This document shows positions 33,116 through 46,503 of a DNA stretch of 64,000 nucleotides, one piece after another. Made by a program: the position numbers and the translations under genes. Origin of the DNA: Brachyhypopomus gauderio (taxonomy: Eukaryota; Chordata; Actinopteri; Gymnotiformes; Hypopomidae); assembly GCF_052324685.1 (NCBI RefSeq), contig NC_135213.1, forward strand, positions 41,698,700-41,762,699, read 5' to 3'. Numbering within the stretch: the first letter of the stretch is position 1; every line of letters begins with the position of its first letter. Below the pieces are notes generated by a model. That model did not search any database, was not told the origin of the DNA, and saw only the letters and a program-made list of their open reading frames with translations.

Positions 33116-36100
33116 ATGGAACCCATATTCAGGAAGAAAGCTGATGGCAGTCCCAATCTGTGTGACTCCAAGGCTGCCCTATGTGTGAAGGAAGCCAATA
33201 AAAAGAAGCCGTGGGCCAGAGCCATTTCTCCTGAAAAGGTGAAGGATTCTGCAAGACGGGCAGTGTTGCGCTCAGGTGGAGATCCAGGCAACGCTGTCCA
33301 CATGCTGGGTCAACATGAGCTTCAGTTTGGAGTTTTCAGGGGTCAGACCTTCAAGTGGGTGGCTGAAAACGCCCTGGGCTACGCCGGATACCTTGTTGCT
33401 GACATGAAGAAGGAGTCTTCACAGGGGAAAGATTCCATTAACCACGCGGAAAACAAGAAGGCATTCCGTTCATATGTTGAACGTTTCCCAGAGGGCCAAT
33501 ATGCCGTCCGGATCAAGACAGAGAAGATGTCTTGTAGCAGCACTCAGTCTGCTTCCCTGCCCTGCACCAGCACTGAGCCCAACATCAGTCCGCTGTCTAC
33601 TGACCCCATGCAAGCCTGCACCAGCACTGAGTCCTCAAGCAGTCAGCTGTCTGAGCCTGTCCAGTCCTCTGACTCCTGCCAGCCTTCAGTGGCTTCAGTC
33701 TCTTCCCTGCGCACTTTGTTGGTTGGGAGAGGCAGTAGCACAAAGAGCCTAGAAAAGACAGTGAAGAGGCTCATTTCACCCTCCAAGTTCAAACCTTGTA
33801 AGTGTATGAATAATGAACTCCTAGAATTTACCATGGACATAAAAGCAACCTATTTATTTGATCATGTGTTTTATCACCCATTCCAGCTGTGTCGCTCCCT
33901 TCATTTGAACCCACTCACATGGACGACAGTGAACTGGTGACGGCTGCTGAGCAGGTGGAATCAGAACTGACAGGTAAGATTTATTTATTTTTTATCAATA
34001 CTGTATAATGTGGCTCATTACTCATTACAAATGTGATTCATGATTATTTTTCCCCCTTTCTTTTGCTTTCATCTGTTCAGTGCAGAGCAGAATTTGCCTC
34101 CCTGCTGGATGGAAACCTGCTCTTCCTATTGTAGATCAGCAGTGGATTTCCAAGGCACTCTTCAAGTGGTCACGAAATGGACAACCAGAGTTGGACCATT
34201 CGAAAGTGGACAAGATGTGGTGGCACCCCCCTCAGCCTTCACTAACTCCCAGTGGTGTGCCAGCAATGGAGAGGTACTTTGGACATGCCTTGTTTCTCTG
34301 GATGCCGAGGAAGCTTTGGCATGTGCGGCTGTTCTGCCCCCATCCTGACTGTGGCAAGGAGGAGCTCACGTCTGCTGGAGTGCATCAGAGGATCAGGCAG
34401 GTGGTTGGTATCAGCAGCTCCTACTTCATGGCAGCAGAATACCTTGCCTGTAAGAGCTGCAAGAGGAAGGTGATCAGCTGGAGCCACAACATTGTCTGTC
34501 AGCTGGACATTGGCCATCGTGTCCAGTTTCCCTGCTTCCTCACCTCCAAGCTGGCATGTGACATGCAAGTAGTGCGGCAGATGCGTCAGAGGGGTTTGGG
34601 GAACAGCAGCAGTCAGCTCCAGAAGCAGATGGAGGAGCAGCACTCGGAGGCCTGGCTGGAGAAACAGGTCCAGTACCTCACAGACTGCAAAGGACTCGTG
34701 AGAGCTGCATCGTCTGGACTCATCACACCTGTTGTTCTAGGGGATCTGCCACCATTGCTCCAAGTCCCAAAGCATCGCTGGCTGATGCAGGTGTATGCTC
34801 AGGATGTCCTGAACAGACTAGAGGAGGTAAAGGCCTCCATCACCTCGCAGTTTGGCCGTGTGCTAAAGATGGACTCCACAAAAAAAATTGTGAGGAAGCT
34901 GGCAGGACAGAGCCGCGCAACAGCAGCTTGGGCCACCAACGTTGGCAACGAGCACGGACAAGTCATCATGTCTGTGCTCACGGCCAGTGAAGGCTATGGC
35001 TTGGGCAAGATGATTGATGGCATCATGAAGCGCTACCGAGACGCTGGTGTGTCAACTCCAGAGGTGCTGTATGTTGACCGGGACTGCTGCGGGGCCACTC
35101 ATCTCAGAAACATGTTTAAGGGATGGGAGGACATGGAGATCCGACTGGACATCTGGCACTACATGAGGAGGATAGCGGTTGGCTGCACCACTGACTCCCA
35201 TGTGCTTTATGCAGGCTTCATGAACAGTCTGAGCCACTGTATTTTCATGTGGGATGAGTCTGACCTCCAGGCGCTTAAGGAGGCCAAGCGCTCAGAGCTG
35301 GAGGCAAAGTTGATGCACCCCACGGATGCAGGTGTGATGAGGAACATCACCAGAGCAGAGATGGCACTGCACTGCAAGAGGACCACTCGCAGCTGTGAGG
35401 ACATCAAGGCACTTGTGACAGAGTTGATCCGGTCCTACGATGGTGAGAAGGGCTGCAACACCCTTGGCGTGCCCCTCATCAACTCTGCGAGGATGGCCGA
35501 GATCTGGAGCAGCCAAACAAAGCACATTGCCTGCATCCAGGACCCTCCGGGTGTACAACTGTACATGCAGATGGGAACCATCCTGAAGGGGGGGCACAGT
35601 CTGCCAACGTACAGATGTGCCAGAGGTTCTACTTCCCTGGAATCCTTTCACCTGCATATGAACAGGTTCATTCCTGGTAAGCTTCCACCTATACGTTAAA
35701 GCCTTTAATGTAGTTACTTATCTAAAACCAGTCTAACAATTTCAATGTGTAATATGTTTCAGGGACCTTGGCAAGTGATACTTTTTTCCAGGCTTACCTG
35801 GTGGATGGCCTTGCCAGGTGGAATGAAGACCGGAGACTGGCAGCTGCAGGAAAAGACCAGCCCCATTCCTACAGTGGCCTGCTTAAATATGCTGCCAACC
35901 AGCTGTCTCAGGAGGTACTGGGGAGAACACTGGTGGACTACACAGGGCCACGAAAGTATACAGGTACGCCTAAATTTACATGATCCGAGAAATAAAAAGT
36001 AAAAAGCAGTTACTGTTGGCCTGGACATTTATGCTTCTTGTTTTTATTTTTTCTTTCAGGAGAGCTCATAGGTGTGGAGTACTTATACGAGCAGACCGGC

Positions 36101-37349
36101 AGTGCCCTGGAAGACTATAAATTAGTCATCTTGGCTCTTGAGACTGAGGATGTGACCGTGGCAGAAGATGAAGGTTTTGAAGAGGCACAGGATTTTGAGG
36201 ACTTAACTGTCCCAGCATTTGAAACAGAACCACCTGCTGTGCCATCTGCTTCTGATGCCTCCAGTGGTGTTGCATTTGCTCCTCCGGTCTCCATCTCTGC
36301 TCCTCCGGTCTCCATCTCTGCTCCTCCGGTCTCCATCTCTGCTCCTCCGGTCTCCATCTCTGCTCCTCCGGTCTCCATCTCTGCTCCTCCAGTCTCCATC
36401 TCTGCTCCCCTGGTCTCTCCACCTGCTCCTTCAAACAGCAACCCGACTTCTGCTCTTGTGGCTTCCCCTAGCCAAGATGTAAGATTTCTTCTGTTCATTC
36501 CATTAATTGGTGACTCTGATAGGCTTGTATACATGCTGCTTCCTGCTTTATCTAATCACTGTGATTCTTCATTTAGGACTCAGTGGGACCTGATAACATT
36601 GAGGGCTATAGAGCTGTGCAGAACTTGGCAGACTACCTAGTCACCCTGAAGGACCACAGCTTTGCTTTGTCGCTTGAGGAATCAAGCCACATCATCACCC
36701 TTTGGCAGGCTCTTAGTGACTATGATAAGTAGCGCATGGTATATGCTCCACGTCATCAAGCCACTTTGAACAAGGGGCGCTTCAGGGTCACTAAGAAAAT
36801 TGTAGCTCCAGGCGTGGAGTCCACAAGGCGGTAAGCTGTTATGCGTAAATGCACTGGTTTACAGTGTTTATGTGTAAATGCACTGGTTTACAGTGTTTAT
36901 GTGTAAATGCACTGGTTTGCAGTGTTTATGTTGGCAAATTAATAATCATCTGTGTATATTGTGTTTTTTATTCTTTTCCAGGTGTTTTGTTGGAGCAAAC
37001 AGCCCTGCACAGTGGCCAGACTGCAACAGAGTTGTGGAGGCAATCTTTGTCCGGCTGTGTATTACATTTCCAAACCCGAAAAACATCGGTGGGGTCAGGT
37101 TTGGAAGGTGGACCCTCATCTGTCGTGCTTACAAGCACATCAGGGAGTGCGTCTTGAGTAATGCACATGTGATGCAGGGGACCACCATCCAGCTACCAGA
37201 AGTGAATGCCACCACACTGTCAGAGTGGTGAGTCAATCAATTTTCAGATGTTAAAAAAATGTATTTAACTATATTTAATTAATATCGGGATTTATTTGTT
37301 GACAGCCATGTTCTTCTTAAAATGTCTTTTTAATTTAATAACTGAACTC

Positions 37350-37400
<51 letters not shown>

Positions 37401-38214
37401 GTACTGCAGGCGGACTCGTTCACAGGAGTCTGATGTTCTTCATCAGGGCATCATGCCTCCAGAAGCACCAGTATCAGGTCCTACAACACAGCGGTCCACA
37501 CCCCAGAAGGACAGTCTTGCCTCTCACCCCTCCACAGACAGCCCCCATGTCTTTGTCCTGCCCCCTGACACTGCGGGGACGGCAAAGTTGAAGAGACGTT
37601 TGACCTTCACATCAGGTCCAGCTTCATCTGCTCCACCTCAGCAGAACCTGCCTGCACCTCCCCAGTGTGTCTCCTACAGCATGCCTACTGATCCTGGATT
37701 TTGTTTGGTGTATGTAGTGCCAGGACCTGGTCCAGACAGCCATAGCCAAGTGGTGGCACAAGGAGTGACACACATTATGCCTGCTACCACCAGCCACATT
37801 ATGCCTGCTACCGCCAGCCACATTATGCCTGCTACCGCCAGCCATAGCCAAGGAGTGGCACACATTATGCCTGCTACCGCCAGCCATAGCCAAGGAGTGG
37901 CACACATTATGCCTGCTACCGCTGGATCCAGTCAGGGTGCGTTGGCAGTGACCCAGATGTCAGATGTGCCATACACGACACAGCAATACCGGAAGCGGAA
38001 ATTGAAAAACGAGATGGCTGGTATAAAGACCCGCAAATATGTTCGCCACACCAGCGCTATAATTTGCAGGAGATGCCAAAAAGAGAGGAAGCCCCCCACA
38101 CATCAACAGTACTTTGGCAACTGGTATTGTGAAGAAACTGACACCATGTCACTGGAGGATTGGAAGGCTATGCTGGTAGCACGGGGCTATGGAAAGAAGA
38201 AAGCCCCAAAATAA
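33116..38214 (+). CDS. Dada-like DDE transposase gene, copy 2 (eight coding exons, in-frame stop)
   Basis: Exons 33116-33797, 33887-33973, 34081-35676, 35763-35963, 36060-36478, 36577-36830, 36982-37227 and 37401-38214, with all boundaries GT-AG. Domain order, DDE residues and cysteines match copy 1. Residue 754 is Met where copy 1 has Thr, between D589 and E777. The same TAG interrupts exon 7 (36730-36732, codon 1047). Because the 5' intron acceptor is intact, this copy is closer to the working ancestor. A product stopping at codon 1047 would keep the DDE core but lose the C-terminal finger. The region after the stop still reads openly through two more exons, which suggests the stop is recent. 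Confidence 0.75.
37352..37398 (+). repeat. (TG)n microsatellite at a 3' splice site, copy 2
   Basis: 47 bp of TG repeat ending in the TAG acceptor at 37399-37400. Confidence 0.9.
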
Positions 38215-38422
38215 AAATTATGTGTCTGCATAATTGTATATATTATAATTGTATATATGTGCCATGATTGTAAATATATTAGTAGTAGCTGTAGTGTTAG
38301 TATCTTAGTCAAGTCAAAACATTGTGTATTTGTATATATTAAACATTGTAATTTTTTAAATTATTTGCATAGGTATCTGTAAACGTTGTATATATATTAT
38401 ATATATATTATTTATATTATAA

Positions 38423-38780
38423 TGTCACGTTGAGGACCCCGGCCCCTCCCTTTTGGGCGTGTGTTTACGTAGTCTACGTGCATCGTCTGCGTCTGTGGAT
38501 ATCTCGTGGTGATGGCTATGTCATGTGATAATCCGTCTCACCTGTGAATCGTCTCGTAATCACCTGGGGTTAATGTGGTTTGTCTATTTAATGTGCGCTC
38601 GCGCAGTGTCCTGTGCTCGTCGTTGTCTAAGTCTACACGTTGTGTGTATGAGAAGTGGTTTACGTGCGCTATTGCGCTATATCTCTGTTTTTCGTGCGCG
38701 TTACGCGCTACAATAAAAGTGACGTCAGTCAAGCCAGAGGGATTCGTGTCTCGTCCTTCGTCCAAGCCCCGAGCGTCACA
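38423..38780 (+). repeat. 5' LTR, copy 2
   Basis: 358 bp, TG...CA, matching the LTRs of copy 1. Confidence 0.9.
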
Positions 38781-40606
38781 GAACGACGAGCCGCGAAGAG
38801 ACACCAACATGCCAGGCTACGCCACCCGGCATAAGAAGGCGGATCGCCCCAGCAAGCGGCACCACCGCTCTTCTTCCTCTCCCCCGCGCCGCAAAGCCCA
38901 GCCGACTCGGGCACAGCTTATGCAGGACCCCGAGTGCGCGTACCTGCTGTGCGCGGCTCGGGAGACATCCATACCCGAGCTGGCGGAGGAGTACCGCCGG
39001 ACAGCGGCACGGGTGTGGGAGGAGAGGCACCCAGCTCCTTCCCGGGAAGGATCACCCATACGGGTGAGTAACCCAGAGCTCCACGAGGCGTCGCCACCAG
39101 AGGGCATGCTCGTAGAGGAGGAGAACCCGCCGACGCTGGCGCAGCTAGAGGAGGACCCGGTGTGCGCCTTCCAGCTGGCCTCAGCCCGGCGGCTAGAGGA
39201 GAGGGAACCCGAGCTGGCAGAGTCCCTCCGCCAGGGCGCGGTGCGGATTTGGAGGGAGCGACACTCCCCTCCATCCCGCGTCCTCTCGCCTCTGAGGGTG
39301 GGCTCCTGCGTCTTCGGTGCTGCCGAGTCCACCCCAGAGAGCGAATTTGGGGAGGTGGACTCCGAGGAGGAGCAAGAGGAAGCGGAGGAGGCCTACCCTC
39401 CCTCTCTGTACGATGCTTCCACCGTTGACTATGGTGGGGAAGGGGAGGAATCCTACCCCCCGTCGGTGAACGACGACAGTGAGGAAGAGGAGGAGCAAGA
39501 GGAGGTGGAGGAAGCCTACCCTCCATCTCTGTATGATGCCTCCACCATTGACTATGGTGGGGAGGGGGAGGACTCCTACCCCCCGTCGGTGGACGACTAC
39601 GGTGAGGATGAGGAGGAGTCAGAGGAAGAATATCTCCCTCCGCCCGTGGATTCCTCTCCCACCGTCGAGGAGGGGGAGGAGTGCTCCGACGGCGGGTACT
39701 CCGCCTACCCCGCTGGAGACGGTGAGGAGGAGGAGGGCACGGACAGCGACCTCTATTCAGAGGAGGAGGGCAGTGCGCCTCCCTCCGAGTGTTCCGTGGG
39801 AACTGTAAAGGGAGGGGGCACTCCTGGGGAGACCGCGTCCTCCGGACCTTCCAGGGCCAGCCCCATGGACTATTCCCGGGGTGAGAGCCCGGCTAAGTCT
39901 ATGGAAGGGGTCCTGGAGGGCGAGGAGGAGCCGATGGACTATGAGGAGGAGCTCCCTCACGCTGCGCCTGGCAAGCCCGCCAGCTACGCTGCCTCGGACA
40001 CGTCCGCCCGCGGCGTTGCACCTGGCACGTCCGCCCGCCGCGCTGCCCCTGGCACGTCAGCCCGCCGCGCTGCCCCTGGCACGTCAGCCCGCCGCGCTGC
40101 CCCTGGCACGTCAGCCCGCCGCGCTGCCCCTGGCACGTCAGCCCGCCGCGCTGCCCCTGGCACGTCAGCCCGCCGCGCTGCACCTGGCGGAGAGCCCGCA
40201 GCAAAGGCAGGAGGAGCACCGCCTACCGCAGCGCCTGCAGCCCCAGCAGCTCCGGACCTCTCTCCCCTGCTCGCTCTCCTCCTGGCGCGAAGCCTGGCGC
40301 CCATGTCGTGTGTGTGTGTTCCCGTGTTTGTCAGTCTTCCCCTTTGTGTGCCAAACCCGTTTTTTCCTCTTGTGCCACTGTGTGTGAGCGTGCCTGTTTG
40401 TGTGTTTGTTCCGTTTAATGTGTCTTCCGTCTTTTCCCCCGTCTTCCCAGGGAGGGTGTTCTAGGCGGTCCGTGGCGGACGCTTCACCAAGGGTAGTCAC
40501 CTCCCAGACGCAGGACGGAGCGCGTCGGATCCGCCCATCGTCGTGGGTTCGGGGCACTCGGTCCTGTTGGCACCCCGGGACGGGTAGTGCCCTTGGAGGG
40601 GGCGTC

Positions 40607-40964
40607 TGTCACGTTGAGGACCCCGGCCCCTCCCTTTTGGGCGTGTGTTTACGTAGTCTACGTGCATCGTCTGCGTCTGTGGATATCTCGTGGTGATGGC
40701 TATGTCATGTGATAATCCGTCTCACCTGTGAATCGTCTCGTAATCACCTGGGGTTAATGTGGTTTGTCTATTTAATGTGCGCTCGCGCAGTGTCCTGTGC
40801 TCGTCGTTGTCTAAGTCTACACGTTGTGTGTATGAGAAGTGGTTTACGTGCGCTATTGCGCTATATCTCTGTTTTTCGTGCGCGTTACGCGCTACAATAA
40901 AAGTGACGTCAGTCAAGCCAGAGGGATTCGTGTCTCGTCCTTCGTCCAAGCCCCGAGCGTCACA
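40607..40964 (+). repeat. 3' LTR, copy 2
   Basis: 358 bp, followed by TATAA and an AT microsatellite. Confidence 0.9.
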
Positions 40965-41039
40965 TATAATATAATAATATATATATATTATATATTATAT
41001 ATATATATTATATATATATATATATATATATTATATATT
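40965..41039. repeat. (AT)n microsatellite, copy 2
   Basis: About 75 bp, 4 bp longer than in copy 1. Confidence 0.9.
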
Positions 41040-41055
41040 GTGGATAATGTTCTCT

Positions 41056-41320
41056 AATGTGTTGTGTTTTTAATAAAAGTGCCTGGTTGGTTTTATCGTT
41101 CATAATAAATGTGTTGTGTTTGGATTTATCGTTCATAATAAATGTGTTGTGTTTTAAACATGTGTCTGGTTGGTTTTATCGTTTATAATATCACGCATTT
41201 CCTTTATATTTAACCAATTTATAAATATGTAATATCACGCGCTTCCTTTGTATTTAAGTATTTATGAACGTGTCCGATAATATCGCGCATTTCCTTTGCA
41301 TTTAACTATTTCCAAACTTG
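41056..41320. repeat. Right subterminal repeats of the Dada-like element, copy 2
   Basis: Same two repeat sets as in copy 1; the AATATCRCGC repeats start at 41187, 41231 and 41279. Confidence 0.7.
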
Positions 41321-41414
41321 TCCGATGCGGGATTCGATACGATGCTCGACTGGGCGAATCTTAGTAATTGTTTACTATTAATAGCGCCGAAACCTCGACA
41401 CACACGCGCAGTCC

Positions 41415-41481
41415 TTGGCGCAGTAGGTAGCGCGTCAGTCTCATAATCTGAAGGTCGTGAGTTCGACCCTCACACGGGGCA
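41415..41481 (+). pseudogene. 3' part of interrupted tRNA-Met, copy 2
   Basis: Begins with TTGGCGC and has the rebuilt A box, box B and terminator, with transposon bases in place of the first six acceptor bases. Confidence 0.9.
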
Positions 41482-42064
41482 GCAGAAGCTTTTTGAAAAG
41501 ATTGACGAGCCCCCAAAAGATGCTCAAACGCTCTTTCCTTATTCACTCGCATGCTGAGCACACCCCCTACCTGAAAATAGTATTGGCACATGACTCTTAC
41601 AGGTCATCCCTAGTTGATTCAAGCTGTGCTTTTTCTTTTGTAAATTCGCGTGTACACAGCAAGTTGTGTTGCATCCAATTCAATTCTCTCCACTGACCGT
41701 TCAGTCAATACCTTGATGGCGTCTGTATTGACACCTCTACTGAGACATCAAGCTGCCTCTTTGGAGCATGTTCGCTCCCAGATCAAACTGCAGTGTCGTG
41801 GTGCCAACACAGAATAATGGACCACGTCGGACACTTTTCACTTTTGATTCTTTTTGATTCACTTTTGATGACACGCTTTTGAATACCTGATCACCTGGAA
41901 TTGGTACCAGCTTGAAGTTAATAGTGAGTAGACTTATGGAGATTCATTTATTTGAATTTTCTTCTCAAGCCATTTGCAACTCAGAAGCAATGACACTTGT
42001 GCACTCATCATTGAGCTTGAGGAAGTCCAAGGAATTGATCTCTATGTTACTCTCGCTCCGCCGA

Positions 42065-42146
42065 GCTGCGATGGCCGAGAGGTTAAGACGTTGGACTTGA
42101 AATCCAATGGGGTTTCCCCGCGCAGGTTCGACTCCTGCTTGCAGCG
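42065..42146 (+). tRNA. tRNA-Ser(TGA), D-stem variant
   Basis: Has the G24A change also seen at 16625, the first tRNA-Ser after copy 1 of the transposon. This shows the right flanks of the two insertions are related. Confidence 0.93.
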
Positions 42147-42550
42147 TGAGTGTCTTGTTGGGCGTGTGGAAAGAGAGAGTGTGCTCTCTTCCTGCTAGCC
42201 AGTTTTAAATATGCTTCTCATGCCATTTGCAACTTTGTGCTGCCAAACTTTAGCAGTCCTAACTGATCCTGAAATAGTCCCAGGAATTGAGTTACAAATG
42301 GCTGCTTCGTCGTTACAATGTGTTGGCATGGAAATGCAGTGGGGTCTCTTGCAGCGTAGAGGATTAACTTGCCTCTCTAATGTGATTTGTGATGAGACCT
42401 TATGCCACCAGTGGGGAGAGCTCGCACTCACAGGTGCTTCATCCAAAGATCTTCATGCAACATAGCGATGTCTTGTTTCAGGTAAAAGAAAAAGTGCCAC
42501 ATTCTTTCATGGCCGGTCACTGGTTGCTCCGCCTTGCGCTAAAAGAGGGT

Positions 42551-42622
42551 CTCCCCGTCGGGGAATCGAACCCCGGTCTTCCGCGTGACAGGCGGAGATA
42601 CTATCCACTATACTAACGAGGA
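42551..42622 (-). tRNA. tRNA-Asp(GTC)
   Basis: Consensus body; flank marker GAGCTCGCACTC as after copy 1. Confidence 0.97.
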
Positions 42623-43385
42623 CACGTGCTGTGTCTCGCAGTGATGCTGAGTCAGGTGACGTGCACTTGTCCCCTTGATTTTAAAGTACTCTGAATCATT
42701 GTGCCTGCAAGGAGGTGGTAAAAAGAACACATTGTGGTGATATTGACTCACTGTTGCCACTCCTCTTTTACCATCGTCAGTTTGTGGACTTATGATAGGA
42801 AAAACTCAAAGAATCTTGGTGACCTACAGGTTTGATTCATCTGCCTTCCTAGTTAAGTCATGCGAACCATTTGCTGCAAAATTGGCTTTAGCTACATTGG
42901 CAATTCATTTTGTCTTCGTATTCCAGTGCATTGTACCGAACTGCAATATCCATCTTAGATCAACTGAGATTTTGCATTTCTCTCTTTCCCACATGCAAGT
43001 TCTGAATTTCTTGGCACACATTACTGCTTTGCATCTACTAAAAGCACTCCAGAGAAAGCTTCACTTCATACCTTCATGAGGTAGGTGTCGTTTGTACTTG
43101 TATTTTGGTGGTATTTTTGTTTTTTTTTTTGTTTGTGTGCGTTGTTTGTCTACTCTTGGAACATCCTGTCATTGGTTAGGGTAGGATTAGAGTTTAATTA
43201 CGTTGGCCTCAGATTCTGGTTAATTCCAGGCTTCTTGTGCTAACCTTGTTGTTTGTTAGCTGTTGTTGGCAGTAATTAGTTGCTGCAGGTGCACTTGCCG
43301 CCATGCTCCAAGGAGTGAATTGGGGGCGGATACATTTTTTCTCCAGCTTTGTTAGTTCTTCCTCAGCCTCGCTTCTTCTTTCCTA

Positions 43386-43458
43386 GCCTCGTTAGCGCAG
43401 TAGGTAGCGCGTCAGTCTCATAATCTGAAGGTTGTGAGTTCGACCCTCACACGGGGCA
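43386..43458 (+). tRNA. tRNA-Met(CAT), C48T
   Basis: A-type allele, but in a unit whose start (CATTGG) and tRNA-Ser flanks are B type: a mosaic unit. Confidence 0.95.
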
Positions 43459-44041
43459 GCAGAAGCTTTTTGAAAAGATTGACGAGCCCCCAAAAGATGC
43501 TCAAACGCTCTTTCCTTATTCACTCGCATGCTGAGCACACCCCCTACCTGAAAATAGTATTGGCACATGACTCTTACAGGTCATCCCTAGTTGATTCAAG
43601 CTGTGCTTTTTCTTTTGTAAATTCGCGTGTACACAGCAAGTTGTGTTGCATCCAATTCAATTCTCTCCACTGACCGTTCAGTCAATACCTTGATGGCGTC
43701 TGTATTGACACCTCTACTGAGACATCAAGCTGCCTCTTTTGAGCATGTTCGCTCCCAGATCAAACTGCAGTGTCGTGGTGCCAACACAGAATAATGGACC
43801 ACGTCGGACACTTTTCACTTTTGATTCTTTTTGATTCACTTTTGATGACACGCTTTTGAATACCTGATCACCTGGAATTGGTACCAGCTTGAAGTTAATA
43901 GTGAGTAGACTTATGGAGATTCATTTATTTGAATTTTCTTCTCAAGCCATTTGCAACTCAGAAGCAATGACACTTGTGCACTCATCATTGAGCTTGAGGA
44001 AGTCCAAGGAATTGATCTCTATGTTACTCTCACTCCGCCGA

Positions 44042-44123
44042 GCTGCGATGGCCGAGAGGTTAAGGCGTTGGACTTGAAATCCAATGGGGTTTCCCCGCGC
44101 AGGTTCGACTCCTGCTTGCAGCG
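44042..44123 (+). tRNA. tRNA-Ser(TGA)
   Basis: Consensus body with B-type flanks in the mosaic unit. Confidence 0.97.
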
Positions 44124-44527
44124 TGAGTGTCTTGTTGGGCGTGTGGAAAGAGAGACTGTGCTCTCTTCCTGCTAGCCAGTTTTAAATATGCTTCTCATGC
44201 CATTTGCAACTTTGTGCTGCCAAACTTTAGCAGTCCTAACTGATCCTGAAATAGTCCCAGGAATTGAGTTACAAATGGCTGCTTCGTCGTTACAATGTGT
44301 TGGCATGGAAATGCAATGGGGTCTCTTACAGCGTAGAGGATTAACTTGCCTCTCTAATGTGATTTGTGATGAGACCTTATGCCACCAGTGGGGAGAGCTT
44401 GCACTCACAGGTGCTTCATCCAAAGATCTTCATGCAACATAGTGATGTCTTGTTTCAGGTAAAAGAAAAAGTGCCACATTCTTTCATGGCCGGTCACTGG
44501 TTGCTCCGCCTTGCGCTAAAAGAGGGT

Positions 44528-44599
44528 CTCCCCGTCGGGGAATCGAACCCCGGTCTTCCGCGTGACAGGCGGAGATACTATCCACTATACTAACGAGGA
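44528..44599 (-). tRNA. tRNA-Asp(GTC)
   Basis: Consensus body; flank CATAGTGATG. Confidence 0.97.
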
Positions 44600-45361
44600 C
44601 ACGTGCTGTGTCTCGCAGTGATGCTGAGTCAGGTGACGTGCACTTGTCCCCTTGATTTTAAAGTACTCTGAATCATTGTGCCTGCAAGGAGGTGGTAAAA
44701 AGAACACATTGTGGTGATATTGACTCACTGTTGCCACTCCTCTTTTACCATCGTCAGTTTGTGGACTTATGATAGGAAAAACTCAAAGAATCTTGGTGAC
44801 CTACAGGTTTGATTCATCTGCCTTCCTAGTTAAGTCATGCGAACCATTTGCTGCAAAATTGGCTTTAGCTACATTGGCAATTCATTTTGTCTTCGTATTC
44901 CAGTGCATTGTACCGAACTGCAATATCCATCTTAGATCAACTGAGATTTTGCATTTCTCTCTTTCCCACATGCAAGTTCTGAATTTCTTGGCACACATTA
45001 CTGCTTTGCATCTACTAAAAGCACTCCAGAGAAAGCTTCACTTCATACCTTCATGAGGTAGGTGTCGTTTGTACTTGTATTTTGGTGGTATTTTTGTTTT
45101 TTTTTTGTTTGTGTGCGTTGTTTGTCTACTCTTGGAACATCCTGTGATTGGTTAGGGTAGGATTAGAGTTTAATTACGTTGGCCTCAGATTCTGGTTAAT
45201 TCCAGGCTTCTTGTGCTAACCTTGTTGTTTGTTAGCTGTTGTTGGCAGTAATTAGTTGCTGCAGGTGCACTTGCCGCCATGCTCCAAGGAGTGAATTGGG
45301 GGCGGATACATTTTTTCTCCAGCTTTGTTAGTTCTTCCTCAGCCTCGCTTCTTCTTTCCTA

Positions 45362-45434
45362 GCCTCGTTAGCGCAGTAGGTAGCGCGTCAGTCTCATAAT
45401 CTGAAGGTTGTGAGTTCGACCCTCACACGGGGCA
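45362..45434 (+). tRNA. tRNA-Met(CAT), C48T
   Basis: A' unit. Confidence 0.95.
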
Positions 45435-46017
45435 GCAGAAGCTTTTTGAAAAGATTGACGAGCCCCCAAAAGATGCTCAAACGCTCTTTCCTTATTCACT
45501 CGCATGCTGAGCACACCCCCTACCTGAAAATAGTATTGGCACATGACTCTTACAGGTCATCCCTAGTTGATTCAAGCTGTGCTTTTTCTTTTGTAAATTC
45601 GCGTGTACACAGCAAGTTGTGTTGCATCCAATTCAATTCTCTCCACTGACCGTTCAGTCAATACCTTGATGGCGTCTGTATTGACACCTCTACTGAGACA
45701 TCAAGCTGCCTCTTTTGAGCATGTTCGCTCCCAGATCAAACTGCAGTGTCGTGGTGCCAACACAGAATAATGGACCACGTCGGACACTTTTCACTTTTGA
45801 TTCTTTTTGATTCACTTTTGATGACACGCTTTTGAATACCTGATCACCTGGAATTGGTACCAGCTTGAAGTTAATAGTGAGTAGACTTATGGAGATTCAT
45901 TTATTTGAATTTTCTTCTCAAGCCATTTGCAACTCAGAAGCAATGACACTTGTGCACTCATCATTGAGCTTGAGGAAGTCCAAGGAATTGATCTCTATGT
46001 TACTCTCGCTCCGCCGA

Positions 46018-46099
46018 GCTGCGATGGCCGAGAGGTTAAGGCGTTGGACTTGAAATCCAATGGGGTTTCCCCGCGCAGGTTCGACTCCTGCTTGCAGCG
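46018..46099 (+). tRNA. tRNA-Ser(TGA)
   Basis: Consensus, A-type flanks. Confidence 0.97.
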
Positions 46100-46503
46100 T
46101 GAGTGTCTTGTTGGGCGTGTGGAAAGAGAGAGTGTGCTCTCTTCCTGCTAGCCAGTTTTAAATATGCTTCTCATGCCATTTGCAACTTTGTGCTGCCAAA
46201 CTTTAGCAGTCCTAACTGATCCTGAAATAGTCCCAGGAATTGAGTTACAAATGGCTGCTTCGTCGTTACAATGTGTTGGCATGGAAATGCAGTGGGGTCT
46301 CTTGCAGCGTAGAGGATTAACTTGCCTCTCTAATGTGATTTGTGATGAGACCTTATGCCACCAGTGGGGAGAGCTTGCACTCACAGGTGCTTCATCCAAA
46401 GATCTTCATGCAACATAGCGATGTCTTGTTTCAGGTAAAAGAAAAAGTGCCACATTCTTTCATGGCCGGTCACTGGTTGCTCCGCCTTGCGCTAAAAGAG
46501 GGT

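Larger units (their letters stand above)
38423..40964. mobile_element. Non-autonomous LTR retrotransposon nested in Dada copy 2
   Basis: Same element, same site and same TATAA duplication as at 12987. LTRs are at 38423-38780 and 40607-40964. It looks whole for an element without pol. It was carried along with the host transposon and is not a separate insertion. Confidence 0.85.
31619..41414 (+). mobile_element. Dada-like DNA transposon, copy 2, inserted in tRNA-Met
   Basis: 9,796 bp with the TTGGCGC duplication at 31612-31618 and 41415-41421. It is nearly identical to copy 1 and has the same nested MITE and LTR element at the same bases. Differences seen are a 4-bp indel and a base in the intron repeats, the splice acceptor before the ATG (AG here, CG in copy 1), one codon in the DDE exon (ATG here, ACG in copy 1), microsatellite lengths, and one base in the LTR element. 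The shared nested insertions mean one copy derives from the other. Confidence 0.82.

Noticed and set aside
31619-41414. Second element as an independent insertion into another tRNA-Met
   Set aside because: Shared nested elements, shared stop codon and shared right-flank markers make a duplication far simpler.
31619-41414. Second copy as a pure assembly artefact
   Set aside because: The copies differ at several single bases, a 4-bp indel and three microsatellite lengths, and have different left flanks, so they look real. Long-read confirmation is still desirable.
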